64,000 bases of DNA from Dehalobacterium formicoaceticum. Lineage in GTDB: Bacteria > Bacillota > Dehalobacteriia > Dehalobacteriales > Dehalobacteriaceae. Under the pieces are notes generated by a model that worked only from the letters and a program-made list of their open reading frames with translations, had not been told where the DNA came from and searched no databases. The DNA lies in contig NZ_CP022121.1 in assembly GCF_002224645.1 (NCBI RefSeq), positions 1,246,501-1,310,500 on the forward strand, read 5' to 3'. Numbering within the stretch: the first letter of the stretch is position 1; each line of letters opens with the position of its first letter. Made by a program: the position numbers and the translations under genes. Positions 34,121 through 43,292 of the stretch are shown here, in pieces.

Positions 34121-35680
34121 ATGAATTTTCTTAAAAAGGTAGATAAAGCCGTGTTTTACCCAGCTGCTGTGATATGTATACTTTTTATTGCATGGATGTC
34201 TTTGGTACCGGAGAGCGCAGGTCAAACACTGAATAATGCTTTAAATTTTGTAAATAGTAACTTTGGCTGGTTGTATATATTGTCAATCAGTGCGTTTGTG
34301 GTGGTGTGTTTAGTTATTGCTTTCAGTAAATATGGGAATATCAGACTCGGTAAAGACGATGATAGGCCTGAATTTTCCACTTTTACTTGGTTTGCGATGC
34401 TCTTTAGTGCTGCAATGGGTATTGGGATAATTTTCTGGGGTGTTGCCGAACCAATGTCGTTTTTTTCTGATCCTCCTGTTGGTGAAGCTTATACAAAGGA
34501 GGCCGGCCAATGGGCGCTGCGGCAAACTGTTTTTCATTGGGGAATACATCCTTGGTCTGTGTATGCGTTAGTTGGTATGGCATTAGCTTATGTCGGATTT
34601 AGAAAAGGCCTACCCAGTAGAATAAGTTCAATATTTGTACCTGTTTTGGGCGAAGATAATTTAAATAGCAAATGGGCTAAAGTCATTGATGTCTTCGCAG
34701 TACTGGCCTCTATTGCCGGTATAGCAGTGTCGTTGGGCTTAGGATCAATGCAGATTAACGGAGGCTTGAACTTTTTATATGGTATTGAAGTGAACAATTT
34801 TGTGACAGGAATAATTATTGTTGTCCTTACCATTATATTTTGCAGTTCGTCAGCAGTGGGCATAGAAAAAGGAATGGCACGGGTAAGTAACACTAACGTC
34901 GCCTTGATGATCGTTTTGATGGCCTTTTTCCTGATTTTTGGACCTACAAAGTATCTATTGGAAAGTATAGCCACTACTTTGGGTGACTATCTGCAAAATA
35001 TAGTTTGGCTTAGTTTTTATGCTGACCCTAATGGTATTTATCAAGATAAACTCGGTTATAACTGGGTTGGCGTGTGGACAATATTCTATTGGGCATGGTG
35101 GATATCTTGGGGTCCTTTCGTCGGAGGATTTGTTGCCAAAGTTTCAAAGGGGCGGACTATTCGAGAATTTATCTTGGGAGCATTGATTGTACCGACTTTA
35201 GTATGTGCATGCTGGATGGTAATTTTCGGAGGAACAGCTATCCATATGGAACTATATGGAGCAGGTGGTATCGCCGAAGCTGTAGCAGCCAACGTGGACA
35301 GTGCCTTGTTTGTAACCTTAGGGAATCTCCCCATACCAATGATTAGCGGTATAGTAGCTGTTTTCTTAATTGGTACCTTCTTTATTACATCTGCTGATTC
35401 CGCTACATTTACAGTGGCGATGTATTCTTCAGGTGGTGATATGAATCCGGATGCCAGAGTAAAAGTATTCTGGGGAGTTATTGAAGGATTAATTACGATC
35501 GCATTGCTGGTAGCGGGTGGTCTGCAAGCACTGAAGGCGGCATCCGTCTTGACGGCATTCCCGTTCATGTTGATCATTTTAGGGATAATTTATTGTATGT
35601 TTAAACTATTGAAGCAGGAGTTTGTGTCGGGAGAAGAGAGCCAGACTATTTCTTCAAAGAACAAAACAGCAAGAATATAA
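34121..35680 (+). CDS. BCCT-family betaine/choline/carnitine transporter
   Basis: A 519-residue membrane protein with 12 predicted helices. The family signature is in the Trp-rich helix 8 segment: WTIFYWAWWISWGPFVGGF (about residues 320-338). AAMGIGIIFWGVAEPM in helix 3 carries the glycine-rich substrate motif. It imports trimethylammonium compounds such as glycine betaine with Na+ or H+. Lying just downstream of two mttB genes and upstream of grd genes, it most likely feeds them rather than serving osmoprotection. ATG 34121 follows GGAGGAGG. Confidence 0.92.
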   Translation: MNFLKKVDKAVFYPAAVICILFIAWMSLVPESAGQTLNNALNFVNSNFGWLYILSISAFVVVCLVIAFSKYGNIRLGKDDDRPEFSTFTWFAMLFSAAMGIGIIFWGVAEPMSFFSDPPVGEAYTKEAGQWALRQTVFHWGIHPWSVYALVGMALAYVGFRKGLPSRISSIFVPVLGEDNLNSKWAKVIDVFAVLASIAGIAVSLGLGSMQINGGLNFLYGIEVNNFVTGIIIVVLTIIFCSSSAVGIEKGMARVSNTNVALMIVLMAFFLIFGPTKYLLESIATTLGDYLQNIVWLSFYADPNGIYQDKLGYNWVGVWTIFYWAWWISWGPFVGGFVAKVSKGRTIREFILGALIVPTLVCACWMVIFGGTAIHMELYGAGGIAEAVAANVDSALFVTLGNLPIPMISGIVAVFLIGTFFITSADSATFTVAMYSSGGDMNPDARVKVFWGVIEGLITIALLVAGGLQALKAASVLTAFPFMLIILGIIYCMFKLLKQEFVSGEESQTISSKNKTARI

Positions 35681-35712
35681 TGCAAAATTTCTAGTAAGAA
35701 TATAAAGGTATG

Positions 35713-35765
35713 GGCTGTCGCACTAGCGGTTAAATTTAAATAATCGCTAGTGGACAGCTTTTTCT
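35713..35765 (+). terminator. Strong terminator after the BCCT gene
   Basis: GCTGTC-G-CACTAGCG pairs with CGCTAGTG-GACAGC around a 16-base AT loop, then TTTTTC. Confidence 0.88.
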
Positions 35766-36120
35766 ATACTCATTATTCAATTTATGGAATGGTTTATTCC
35801 AGGACGTATGATTATTTGTCCTATTTTTGATGATTGATGGTTTGTTTTTGGAATGGTATAATAACTATGTTTTGGAAAAGAGGGATATTATAATGGGGAA
35901 ATATATACACGGCTGCTGAAAAAAAGAACATAATTGTTGCAGTAGAAGGATTGCGTATCTTATGGTATGATTTGGCTAAGGTCAGAACACTTCTCCGTAA
36001 ATCCAATATCTAGAATCATCTGATGATTTGTGATATACTACTAGTATTTTTGAGTAGTCTTTTTTAAAGATAGGAAAGTTTGTTCAAGATATTAAAATTT
36101 ATTTTCAAGGAGATATCGAA
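35766..36120. other. Intergenic region with a possible frameshifted small gene
   Basis: From ATG 35893 (after AGAGGGA) the frame closes after eight codons. Removing one base of the GGGG run at 35895-35898 opens a 39-codon frame reading NIYTAAEKKNIIVAVEGLR and ending at TAG 36011. I do not know this family, and it may be chance. TGTGATATACT near 36030 may be part of the gntR promoter. Confidence 0.3.
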
Positions 36121-36759
36121 GTGGTGGGAAAAATACAAACAGAAGATGTTTATGAAATTCTTAAAAATCGAATTATTACCCTGGAATATAGTCCGGGACA
36201 AGTATTAAATGAAGCGGACATTGCAGGCGAATTTGACTTAAGCCGTACTCCTGTCAGGAAAATTTTTGAGCAACTAAAAAATCGGAAGTTGTTAAATATT
36301 ATTCCTCGTTATGGCGCTCAGGTTGCGACCATTGATTTTCGTTATATGAAATCAGTGTTTGAAGTGGTACGGGAACTGGAAGGTTTTGCAATTCGCCTTG
36401 CTGTGGAACGGATAACTGATGAAGATATTGAAGAATTAGAAAATATTGTGGAACGGATCAATAATTATGATATTGAAAATGAATATAAAAAGATTATCAT
36501 AGATGACGAGAATTTTCATCGGATCGTGATTCAAAGCAGCGACAATCCTTGTTTGATAGAAATATTATTTGATCTGCATATGCATACGGAAAGGCTATGG
36601 TTTTATTCACAACAAGAATTAACCGATCTTAATATGTTTCACGATACATTAGCTGATGTTGTCAAAGCCATCAAAGCGAGGGATGTTGTGCAGGCTGAAT
36701 TTTATTCCAAAAAACACACTGATGATTTTGTAAATTTAATTAAAAAGGAATTATTATAA
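36121..36759 (+). CDS. GntR-family regulator, FCD (FadR-like) subfamily
   Basis: A 212-residue protein: N-terminal winged helix (EILKNRIITLEYSPGQVLNEADIA and DLSRTPVRKIFEQL, in part) and a C-terminal helical FCD domain with the metal-binding pattern Asp-x3-His (DDENFH) and a later His in DLHMHTERL. FCD regulators respond to organic acids and similar metabolites. The position between the BCCT transporter and the ykvI gene suggests control of amine use, but its operator was not identified. GTG start behind AAGGAGA. Confidence 0.9.
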   Translation: MVGKIQTEDVYEILKNRIITLEYSPGQVLNEADIAGEFDLSRTPVRKIFEQLKNRKLLNIIPRYGAQVATIDFRYMKSVFEVVRELEGFAIRLAVERITDEDIEELENIVERINNYDIENEYKKIIIDDENFHRIVIQSSDNPCLIEILFDLHMHTERLWFYSQQELTDLNMFHDTLADVVKAIKARDVVQAEFYSKKHTDDFVNLIKKELL

Positions 36760-36761
36760 AA

Positions 36762-36801
36762 TAGGAAGATAATTTCCTAAGCTAGGAAAAAAATTTCCCG
36801 C
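36762..36801. promoter_or_regulatory. Two tandem candidate binding sites for the sigma-54 activator
   Basis: TAGGAAGATAATTTCCTA (36762-36779) and, on the opposite strand, GCGGGAAATTTTTTTCCTA (36783-36801) are palindrome-like. The second differs at two positions from GTGGGAAAATTTTTTCCTA at 41952-41970, upstream of the grd operon. Both lie 115-160 bp before a sigma-54 promoter, the usual enhancer distance. Confidence 0.7.
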
Positions 36802-36922
36802 CAATACTATTTCTTTATCCAAAAAGATTTAGTATTTTTTTATTTTATCAAATATATGTCTGATTCACATTTGTTTCAGGGGCTTAAATTATACTTCAAT
36901 ATTTTTGTCCGGATTTTAAATA

Positions 36923-36940
36923 TTGGTATAAAAATTGCTA
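36923..36940 (+). promoter_or_regulatory. Sigma-54 (-24/-12) promoter of the ykvI gene
   Basis: TTGGTAT-AAAAA-TTGCTA: GG and GC are exactly 10 bases apart, and the -12 TTGC is perfect. The -24 box reads TTGGTA instead of TTGGCA. It lies 157 bases before the gene and is preceded by two enhancer-like palindromes. Confidence 0.72.
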
Positions 36941-37096
36941 ATTATAGATGGTGTCAAGGATCATATAAACTTTTAACTATTTTATTGAATTGGGAGGTGA
37001 GATATTTTTTCAGAAAGGTAATTTGAACCCGAAATTTGTGTATATTTGATCATGGAATTATGAACAATACTTAAAAAGAAAGAGGTGACAGGATTT

Positions 37097-38185
37097 ATGG
37101 AGGACAAAAAAATGAATTTTGGCCAAGTGATAATTTATGCCGGAGCTTTCATCGCCTTTTTAATTGGATCTGGGTTTGCTACAGGTCAGGAAATTATGCA
37201 GTATTTTGTTTCTTACGGCTATATGGGGATTCTTGGCGTCTTTATTGTGTTAGTTTTATTTTTGTATGTAGGTGTGAGCTTTGTATCCGCCGGTTATAAC
37301 AATAAATTTGTTAAAAGGAATGATGTTTACAAATACTATTGTGGTAAGTATATCGGTGCTTTTTATGATTATTTCTCCGTGCTTTTTATTTATATGTCTT
37401 TCATTGTCATGATCGGGGGAGCAGGAGCTACCTTACATCAGCAATATGGCCTGCCCACATATATCGGCGGGATCGGGATGGCGATTTTAGCTGGGGGAAC
37501 AGTAGTTTTTGGACTGAATAAAATTGTAGATGTAATTGGTAAGATTGGTCCCGTCATTGCTATTATGGCTATTTTGTTAGGTTTGGCCGGGATTATGATG
37601 AATCCCCGGGGGTTAGCGACAGCAAACGAAATTATACCTAAATTAAATCTCCTGCAAGCATCAACCAATTGGCTCTTTGCCGCAGGCTCTTATGTGGGTT
37701 TTTGTATGCTTTGGTTAGCTACATTTATGTCTTCAATCGGGGCCGAAGCAAAAAATAAAAAAGAAGCTGTTTGGGGCACAATTTTTGGAGCAATCGGTTT
37801 TTCCACCGCAGTTATCGTTGTGGCATTGGGTTTTATGGCAAATATTGAGGATGTGGCAGGGTCTTTGGTGCCCTCCCTGATTTTGGCAGGGAAAATACAT
37901 CCCACCTTAGCCATCGTATTTTCCTTGACAGTTGTAGCCGGAATATACACTACTGCTGTGCCTCTCCTTTGGACAGTTGTGGCTCGTATCTCAGAAGAAA
38001 AGACCAGTACATTTAAATTGATTACGCTCGTTTTGGCAGCAATAGGAACATTTGTGGGATTAATGATTCCTTTTGACAGGTTGGTCAACATTATTTATGT
38101 GATCAATGGTTATGTGGGAATACTGTTATTGGCTTTAATGCTGTTTAAGGATCTAAGAAGCAGGAAAGAGATTAAAGAAAGTTAA
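37097..38185 (+). CDS. YkvI-family membrane protein (APC-like transporter)
   Basis: A 362-residue protein with about ten hydrophobic helices. The start IIYAGAFIAFLIGSGFATGQEIMQYFVSYG (in part) has the broken-helix GSGFATGQE motif of the YkvI family, distant relatives of APC transporters. No substrate is established for the family. Control by a sigma-54 promoter with the same enhancer motif as the grd operon suggests that it carries a substrate or product of that pathway, such as betaine, sarcosine or glycine. ATG 37097 follows AGAGGTGA. Confidence 0.82.
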   Translation: MEDKKMNFGQVIIYAGAFIAFLIGSGFATGQEIMQYFVSYGYMGILGVFIVLVLFLYVGVSFVSAGYNNKFVKRNDVYKYYCGKYIGAFYDYFSVLFIYMSFIVMIGGAGATLHQQYGLPTYIGGIGMAILAGGTVVFGLNKIVDVIGKIGPVIAIMAILLGLAGIMMNPRGLATANEIIPKLNLLQASTNWLFAAGSYVGFCMLWLATFMSSIGAEAKNKKEAVWGTIFGAIGFSTAVIVVALGFMANIEDVAGSLVPSLILAGKIHPTLAIVFSLTVVAGIYTTAVPLLWTVVARISEEKTSTFKLITLVLAAIGTFVGLMIPFDRLVNIIYVINGYVGILLLALMLFKDLRSRKEIKES

Positions 38186-38259
38186 ATAACCGTTTTCTAA
38201 GCATCAGATAAAATAAAACTCCGCCTGATGCCAAGAACTCAGTATATTGTTCATAATTT

Positions 38260-38291
38260 ACCTACTCTTTTAATAAAGGGTAGGTTTTTTG
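38260..38291 (+). terminator. Terminator after the ykvI gene
   Basis: ACCTAC-T-CTTT-TAATA-AAGG-GTAGGT followed by TTTTT. A second short hairpin, AAAGTGT/ACACTTT, at 38325-38346 has its own T run. Confidence 0.75.
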
Positions 38292-38470
38292 CTTTCGATT
38301 TCATTTTTAATGTATAATAAGATTAAAGTGTCAAAAAACACTTTTTTCTAGATCATAATATAACTTGTTAAAATATCAAATTAAATTTATTATATAGGTG
38401 TATCCTATGTTTAATGGACTAGAATGGATAAGAAGGAATTTTATACCATATTTTTGCGAGGATGTTCTGT

Positions 38471-40495
38471 ATGAAGAGACAGGTCTTTTATGTTGTTATA
38501 ATCTCCATTCTTCTCACTTTGGTATTTGTCAATATGTATTTACAAATAGAATCAGGCACAGGTTTATTTGAGCGTTTAAAAGACCAACCCATATTGACTG
38601 AAGAAGAAAGAAACTGGCTAAAAAACCATGGCAATAAAATAATTTACGGAGCTGATTATAGCTCTCCTCCTTTACGCTATGTAGATGAGGAAAACGGACA
38701 ATATTCAGGCTTTATAGTCGATTACATTACTGCTTTGTCCTTTGAATTAGGGGTAGAATTCGATTTTAAGCCCGCTGACTCCTGGAATGAGGCTCTAATT
38801 CAGCTATCTCGTAAAGAATCAGATTTTTTTGATATGATTCCATCCGAGAGTAGGGAAAAGGAATTTGATTTTACGGATTCTGTATATTTGTTAAGGGGGG
38901 CAATTCTGGTGCCATCCGATGAACAGGATATTGCTGACTACCAGGATTTAACAGGAAAGGTGGTAGCTGTGCCCAAAGGCGATTATGCGCTGGAATTTTT
39001 GCAATCCCGTATTAATAATATTCAATTTATTAATACAAAAAATATTCAGGAGGCAATTTTAACCCTTCAGGATGGCCAGGCAGATGCTGTTGTTGGTGAT
39101 GAACCTGTGATTATTTATTACCGTGATCAACTCCGGGCTAAAGATAATGTAAAAATCCTTGACAATATTATGTATGAGCAGAGTGTTGCTTTGGCGGTTC
39201 CCAAGTCCGAAAAGACTCTTTTATCAATATTAAATAAAGGCATTCGTATCCTAAAACAAAAGGAATTGTTGAATAAAATTCAGCAAAAATGGTTTGGCAT
39301 TTCTATTCCTTCATCCTCGGAAAAATTATACCAAAAGATAACCTTAATGATTACCGTATTCTTAAGTATTCTGCTTTTAATATCTTATTTGTTTTATCAT
39401 TGGAACAGCCTTTTAAAAAAAGAAGTAGAAAAAAGAACAAATGAATTGAATATCAGCCGGGAAAAGCTTCAGATTACCTTTGATGGATTAACCCATTTAA
39501 TGATTGTAATTGATCGGGATTTTACTATTCAAAATGTCAATGATGCTTTTTGCGACCTCCTGGGTATTGATAAAGAGATGGCATTAAAGCGGAACTTAAT
39601 GGATTTTCAGAAGATCGTTTTGCCTGATGATTTTAGTGAAATTATCAAAAATACGTCTAAAAAAGAACATCGTCAAACTCTGGAATATAGCGGGAAAGGA
39701 AGAATTTATAAAATCACAACATTCCCCCTAAAGGATGAAATTATTCCCAGTATACTTATTATGATTGAGGATATTACCAAAATTCGAATTAGTGAACAAC
39801 AGCTTTTGCAGGACCGCAAGATGGCTGCTGTTGGACAATTAGCGGCGGGTGTGGCCCATGAGATTAGAAATCCCCTTGGCTTAATCAGGAATTATTGTTA
39901 CTTATTAAAAAATAGTCCTGATCAGGGGAAGCTGGAGAAATCAATACAAGTTATTGAAAATTCCGTTGAGAGGGCTAGCGGCATCATCAATAATTTGTTG
40001 AACTTCTCCCGAATATCCAGTAATACAGTGGAAAAAATACAGATTAGAGAATTCATGGTAAATATTTTAGCCTTGGAGGAAAAAGCTTTAAAAACTAGAA
40101 ATATTGATTATAATGTTTATTGTGATGATGATTTATCGGGGTATCTCAATCAAGAATCACTAAAGCATATCATCACAAATCTCATCTCAAACGCTGTCGA
40201 TGCCATGCCCCAAGGAGGCAGTTTGATTATCAGGTGTAATATTGATCATGATACCCTATTTATTAAATTTATTGATAATGGTATTGGGATTGAACAAGAT
40301 AATTTAAAGGATATTTTCAACCCTTTTTTTACAACTAAAGATCCGGGAAAAGGAACCGGTTTAGGATTATATATTGTATTTAATGAGGTTCAAAAGTGTG
40401 GAGGAGAAATAAAAGCATTCAGCAAACCAGGGGTAGGAACTACTTTCTACATTAAATTACCATTGGGGGGTGGTGGCTGCAATGAAAATAAATAA
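38471..40495 (+). CDS. Sensor histidine kinase with extracellular solute-binding domain and PAS domain
   Basis: A 674-residue membrane kinase. After an N-terminal helix (about residues 5-22), residues 50-275 form a family 3 solute-binding domain outside the cell ([36 protein letters not shown], both in part). A second helix (about 285-310), a PAS domain (about 335-445), the dimer/phosphoacceptor helix with H463 in [13 protein letters not shown], and the HATPase with N box [10 protein letters not shown] and G boxes DNGIGI and GKGTGLGL follow. The binding domain suggests direct sensing of an amino-acid-like compound, perhaps a betaine or N-methylglycine. The gene overlaps its partner activator by 14 bp. 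Confidence 0.93.
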   Translation: MKRQVFYVVIISILLTLVFVNMYLQIESGTGLFERLKDQPILTEEERNWLKNHGNKIIYGADYSSPPLRYVDEENGQYSGFIVDYITALSFELGVEFDFKPADSWNEALIQLSRKESDFFDMIPSESREKEFDFTDSVYLLRGAILVPSDEQDIADYQDLTGKVVAVPKGDYALEFLQSRINNIQFINTKNIQEAILTLQDGQADAVVGDEPVIIYYRDQLRAKDNVKILDNIMYEQSVALAVPKSEKTLLSILNKGIRILKQKELLNKIQQKWFGISIPSSSEKLYQKITLMITVFLSILLLISYLFYHWNSLLKKEVEKRTNELNISREKLQITFDGLTHLMIVIDRDFTIQNVNDAFCDLLGIDKEMALKRNLMDFQKIVLPDDFSEIIKNTSKKEHRQTLEYSGKGRIYKITTFPLKDEIIPSILIMIEDITKIRISEQQLLQDRKMAAVGQLAAGVAHEIRNPLGLIRNYCYLLKNSPDQGKLEKSIQVIENSVERASGIINNLLNFSRISSNTVEKIQIREFMVNILALEEKALKTRNIDYNVYCDDDLSGYLNQESLKHIITNLISNAVDAMPQGGSLIIRCNIDHDTLFIKFIDNGIGIEQDNLKDIFNPFFTTKDPGKGTGLGLYIVFNEVQKCGGEIKAFSKPGVGTTFYIKLPLGGGGCNENK

Positions 40496-41843
40496 TCGAC
40501 CTTTTAGAGTGCTTGTAGTTGATGACGAGCCAGACTATAGAGAAGTGCTAGAACTCATGTTAAAGGAAGCAGGCTGTCAGATTGAAACTGCAGCAAGTGC
40601 TTTTGAAGCTTTGGATAAATTAAGAAAAAGGTCATTTGATTTAGTCTTAACAGATTTAATGATGGCGGGGATGGATGGCATAGAGCTGCTAGAGAAGATA
40701 AGGCATGAGCATGGTGCGCTGAAGGTGATTATTATCACAGGATACGGAACTATTGAAAATGCCGTTGCAGCCATGAAAAAAGGCGCCTATTCCTATTTTA
40801 TTAAAGGTAATGATCCGGATGAATTAATTAAGGAAATAAATAACATTAAAGGTGGGGATATGGAGGTGCAGGAACATTCTGACAAAACTGCCGCTCCAAA
40901 TGATTTCCCCTCCTTTGTACTATCAACCAATAATGATCAGTTCAGAAAGGTAATGGATATTGCGAAGAGAGCGGCACAAAGCAATGTCAATATTTTAATA
41001 TTAGGAGAATCCGGAGTGGGTAAAGAAATTTTTGCCCAATATATCCACCAGTGCAGCAGCCGATCGGCAGAGTCTTTTGTTCCTGTCCATTGTCAGGCCT
41101 TTGCCGAGGGACTTTTGGAGTCAGAACTATTTGGACACGAAAAAGGAGCCTTTACAGGGGCTATCGAAAGAAGAAAAGGTAGATTTGAGGCTGCTATTGG
41201 GGGGACATTATTTTTAGATGAAGTGGGGGATATTCCTCTATCAACCCAAGTAAAACTCTTGCGGGCAATTGAAAACAGAAGAATAGAAAGATTAGGAAGC
41301 AATGAGTCAATACCTGTTGATTTTCGTTTAATATCTGCAACACACAAAGATCTGACGCAAGAAATTTTTGACGGCAATTTCCGAGAGGATTTCTTTTATC
41401 GGCTTAGTACCATTACAATTGATATTCCCCCTCTTAGAAGCAGGAAAGAGGATTTGCCCATTTTAATTGATTTTTTCATGAAAAAATCCCAGAAAGAGCA
41501 TAATATTATCGTAACTAATATTGAACCGGCCGTTAGAAGGTTTTTGTTATATTATGATTATCCAGGTAATATTAGGGAGTTGAAAAATATTATCGAGAGA
41601 TTGGTTGTTTTATCCCGGGATGGTGTGATTTATTACGGAGATTTGCCTGAAATTAAGTCAGATCCAAGGGACGAAGGTCAGGGGAATATTATCCACCTTA
41701 GGGAAATGAGAAGAAAGGTAGAAGCAAATTATATCGAAAAAGTTTTAGGAACATGCAATCATAACATTTCAGAAGCAGCACGCGTTCTTGGTATTAGCAG
41801 AAGACAATTATTTAATAAAATCACTGATTATGGCATTAAATGA
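40482..41843 (+). CDS. Sigma-54-dependent response regulator (NtrC family)
   Basis: A 453-residue regulator. The receiver domain has DD at residues 14-15 and phosphoacceptor D58 in LVLTDLMMAG. The AAA+ domain has Walker A GESGVGKE, the sigma-54 contact loop GAFTGA and Walker B LFLDEVGD. The C-terminal Fis-type helix-turn-helix ends ISEAARVLGISRRQLFNKI. It is the cognate partner of the overlapping kinase and almost certainly drives the sigma-54 promoters at 36923 and 42086, through the shared palindrome. ATG 40482 follows GGGGTGG. Confidence 0.95.
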   Translation: MKINNRPFRVLVVDDEPDYREVLELMLKEAGCQIETAASAFEALDKLRKRSFDLVLTDLMMAGMDGIELLEKIRHEHGALKVIIITGYGTIENAVAAMKKGAYSYFIKGNDPDELIKEINNIKGGDMEVQEHSDKTAAPNDFPSFVLSTNNDQFRKVMDIAKRAAQSNVNILILGESGVGKEIFAQYIHQCSSRSAESFVPVHCQAFAEGLLESELFGHEKGAFTGAIERRKGRFEAAIGGTLFLDEVGDIPLSTQVKLLRAIENRRIERLGSNESIPVDFRLISATHKDLTQEIFDGNFREDFFYRLSTITIDIPPLRSRKEDLPILIDFFMKKSQKEHNIIVTNIEPAVRRFLLYYDYPGNIRELKNIIERLVVLSRDGVIYYGDLPEIKSDPRDEGQGNIIHLREMRRKVEANYIEKVLGTCNHNISEAARVLGISRRQLFNKITDYGIK

Positions 41844-41951
41844 GGACCTTTGGCGCCGGCGGAAGCCTTAGTTGCAATTATACTTTCTGAAAGTGCAAAA
41901 TAAACCTATTGTCCTTTTAAAAAGCATTTCACCATGAAATTTATTGCAACA

Positions 41952-41970
41952 GTGGGAAAATTTTTTCCTA
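41952..41970. promoter_or_regulatory. Candidate enhancer site for the sigma-54 activator, grd operon
   Basis: GTGGGAAAATTTTTTCCTA is near-palindromic (GGAAAA/TTTTCC) and matches 36783-36801 in 17 of 19 positions on the opposite strand. It lies 116 bp before the sigma-54 promoter. AT-rich inverted repeats (TTAATTAATTA) follow directly. Confidence 0.7.
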
Positions 41971-42085
41971 ATTATTAATTAATTATTGCCATAATTAATT
42001 AATTTTGGAGGCAGCATATTCTTTTAGATGACAAAAAACATGGCTGGCAACGGTTTGGAATTTTTATAGCGGGGCATGATTGTTT

Positions 42086-42103
42086 TTGGCATAGTTCTTG
42101 CTT
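42086..42103 (+). promoter_or_regulatory. Sigma-54 (-24/-12) promoter of the trxB-grd operon
   Basis: TTGGCAT-AGTTC-TTGCTT: a near-perfect -24/-12 element with 10 bases between GG and GC. The leader to trxB is about 215 bases. Confidence 0.85.
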
Positions 42104-42317
42104 ATAATATTGTTAATAATGAAAATTACTAGTGAAAGTATTAACTTAAAAATTTTTTATCATTGAGGAGGATTTCGGCGTTTTTTAGCGAAAGTATATC
42201 ATAAAAATACATCATAAATATTACTAAAATACAAAGTGTATTTTCAATTATTATTCAATTATTGGTTAGAATATTTCTTGAAAGGACATATTAAAAAAAT
42301 CAGGGAGGTGCGCTCAA

Positions 42318-43250
42318 ATGAGCAAGGTATATGATTTGATTATTATCGGGGCAGGTCCGGCGGGATTAGCGGCAGGTATTTATGCCGGAAGGTCCAAGTT
42401 AGACACTTTAATTATAGAAAAGGAAAAGGCCGGGGGACAAATTGTCATCACCTCGGAAATTGAAAACTATCCCGGAGGTATTGAGGGGGAAACCGGACCA
42501 TCCCTAATTGGACGGATGGTGCAGCAGGCAGATCATTTCAATGCAGCCAAGGCATATGATACCGTTATCGATTTAGAACTTAAGGGTGAGATTAAAAAAG
42601 TTATCGGTAAGAATGAGGAATATCTTGCGAAGACTGTGATTCTGGCTACAGGAGCTTTCCCGCGCCCCATCGGTTGTCCCGGTGAAAAGGAGCTAATCGG
42701 CAAAGGCGTATCATACTGTGCCACCTGTGATGCTTCCTTTTTTGAGGATATGGAAGTATATGTTGTCGGCGGGGGAGATTCCGCAGTGGAAGAGGCTTTG
42801 TATCTGACAAAGTTTGCCAGAAAGGTTACAATTGTGCACCGCAGAAATGAGCTGCGCGCTGCGAAAACCATACAAGATAAGGCTTTTGCCAATCCTAAAA
42901 TCGAATTCTTATGGGATTCTGTGATCACAGAACTAAAGGGTGACGGCATTCTGGAAAGCATGGTAGTTAAGAATGTTAAAACCGGAGAAGAGTCTGAAAT
43001 TATTGCTCCTGAAGAAGACGGCACTTTTGGTGTCTTTGTGTTTGTTGGTTTCGTACCTCAAACCGGCTTGTTTGTAGACAAGGTTCAGATGGAGAACGGT
43101 TATATCTTGACGGATGATGATATGAAGACAGATATTCCGGGAGTGTTTGCTGCCGGTGACCTGCGGAAAAAATCCTTGCGTCAGGTGATCACGGCTGCTG
43201 CTGACGGTGCTATTGCAGCAACCCAGGCAGAAAGATATCTGGAAGATTAA
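42318..43250 (+). CDS. trxB: Thioredoxin reductase of the glycine-reductase operon
   Basis: A 310-residue flavoenzyme. It has the FAD motif GAGPAGLAAGIYAGR, the redox pair C134-ATC-C137 in SYCATCDASFF, and the NADPH motif GGGDSAVEEALYL. It reduces the thioredoxin encoded directly downstream, which in glycine-type reductases supplies the electrons to GrdA. The first gene of the sigma-54 operon, with GGGAGGTG as the ribosome site. Confidence 0.95.
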   Translation: MSKVYDLIIIGAGPAGLAAGIYAGRSKLDTLIIEKEKAGGQIVITSEIENYPGGIEGETGPSLIGRMVQQADHFNAAKAYDTVIDLELKGEIKKVIGKNEEYLAKTVILATGAFPRPIGCPGEKELIGKGVSYCATCDASFFEDMEVYVVGGGDSAVEEALYLTKFARKVTIVHRRNELRAAKTIQDKAFANPKIEFLWDSVITELKGDGILESMVVKNVKTGEESEIIAPEEDGTFGVFVFVGFVPQTGLFVDKVQMENGYILTDDDMKTDIPGVFAAGDLRKKSLRQVITAAADGAIAATQAERYLED

Positions 43251-43292
43251 TAAGTATTTTATTAATAATATAATATCAAGGAGGTTACTAAA

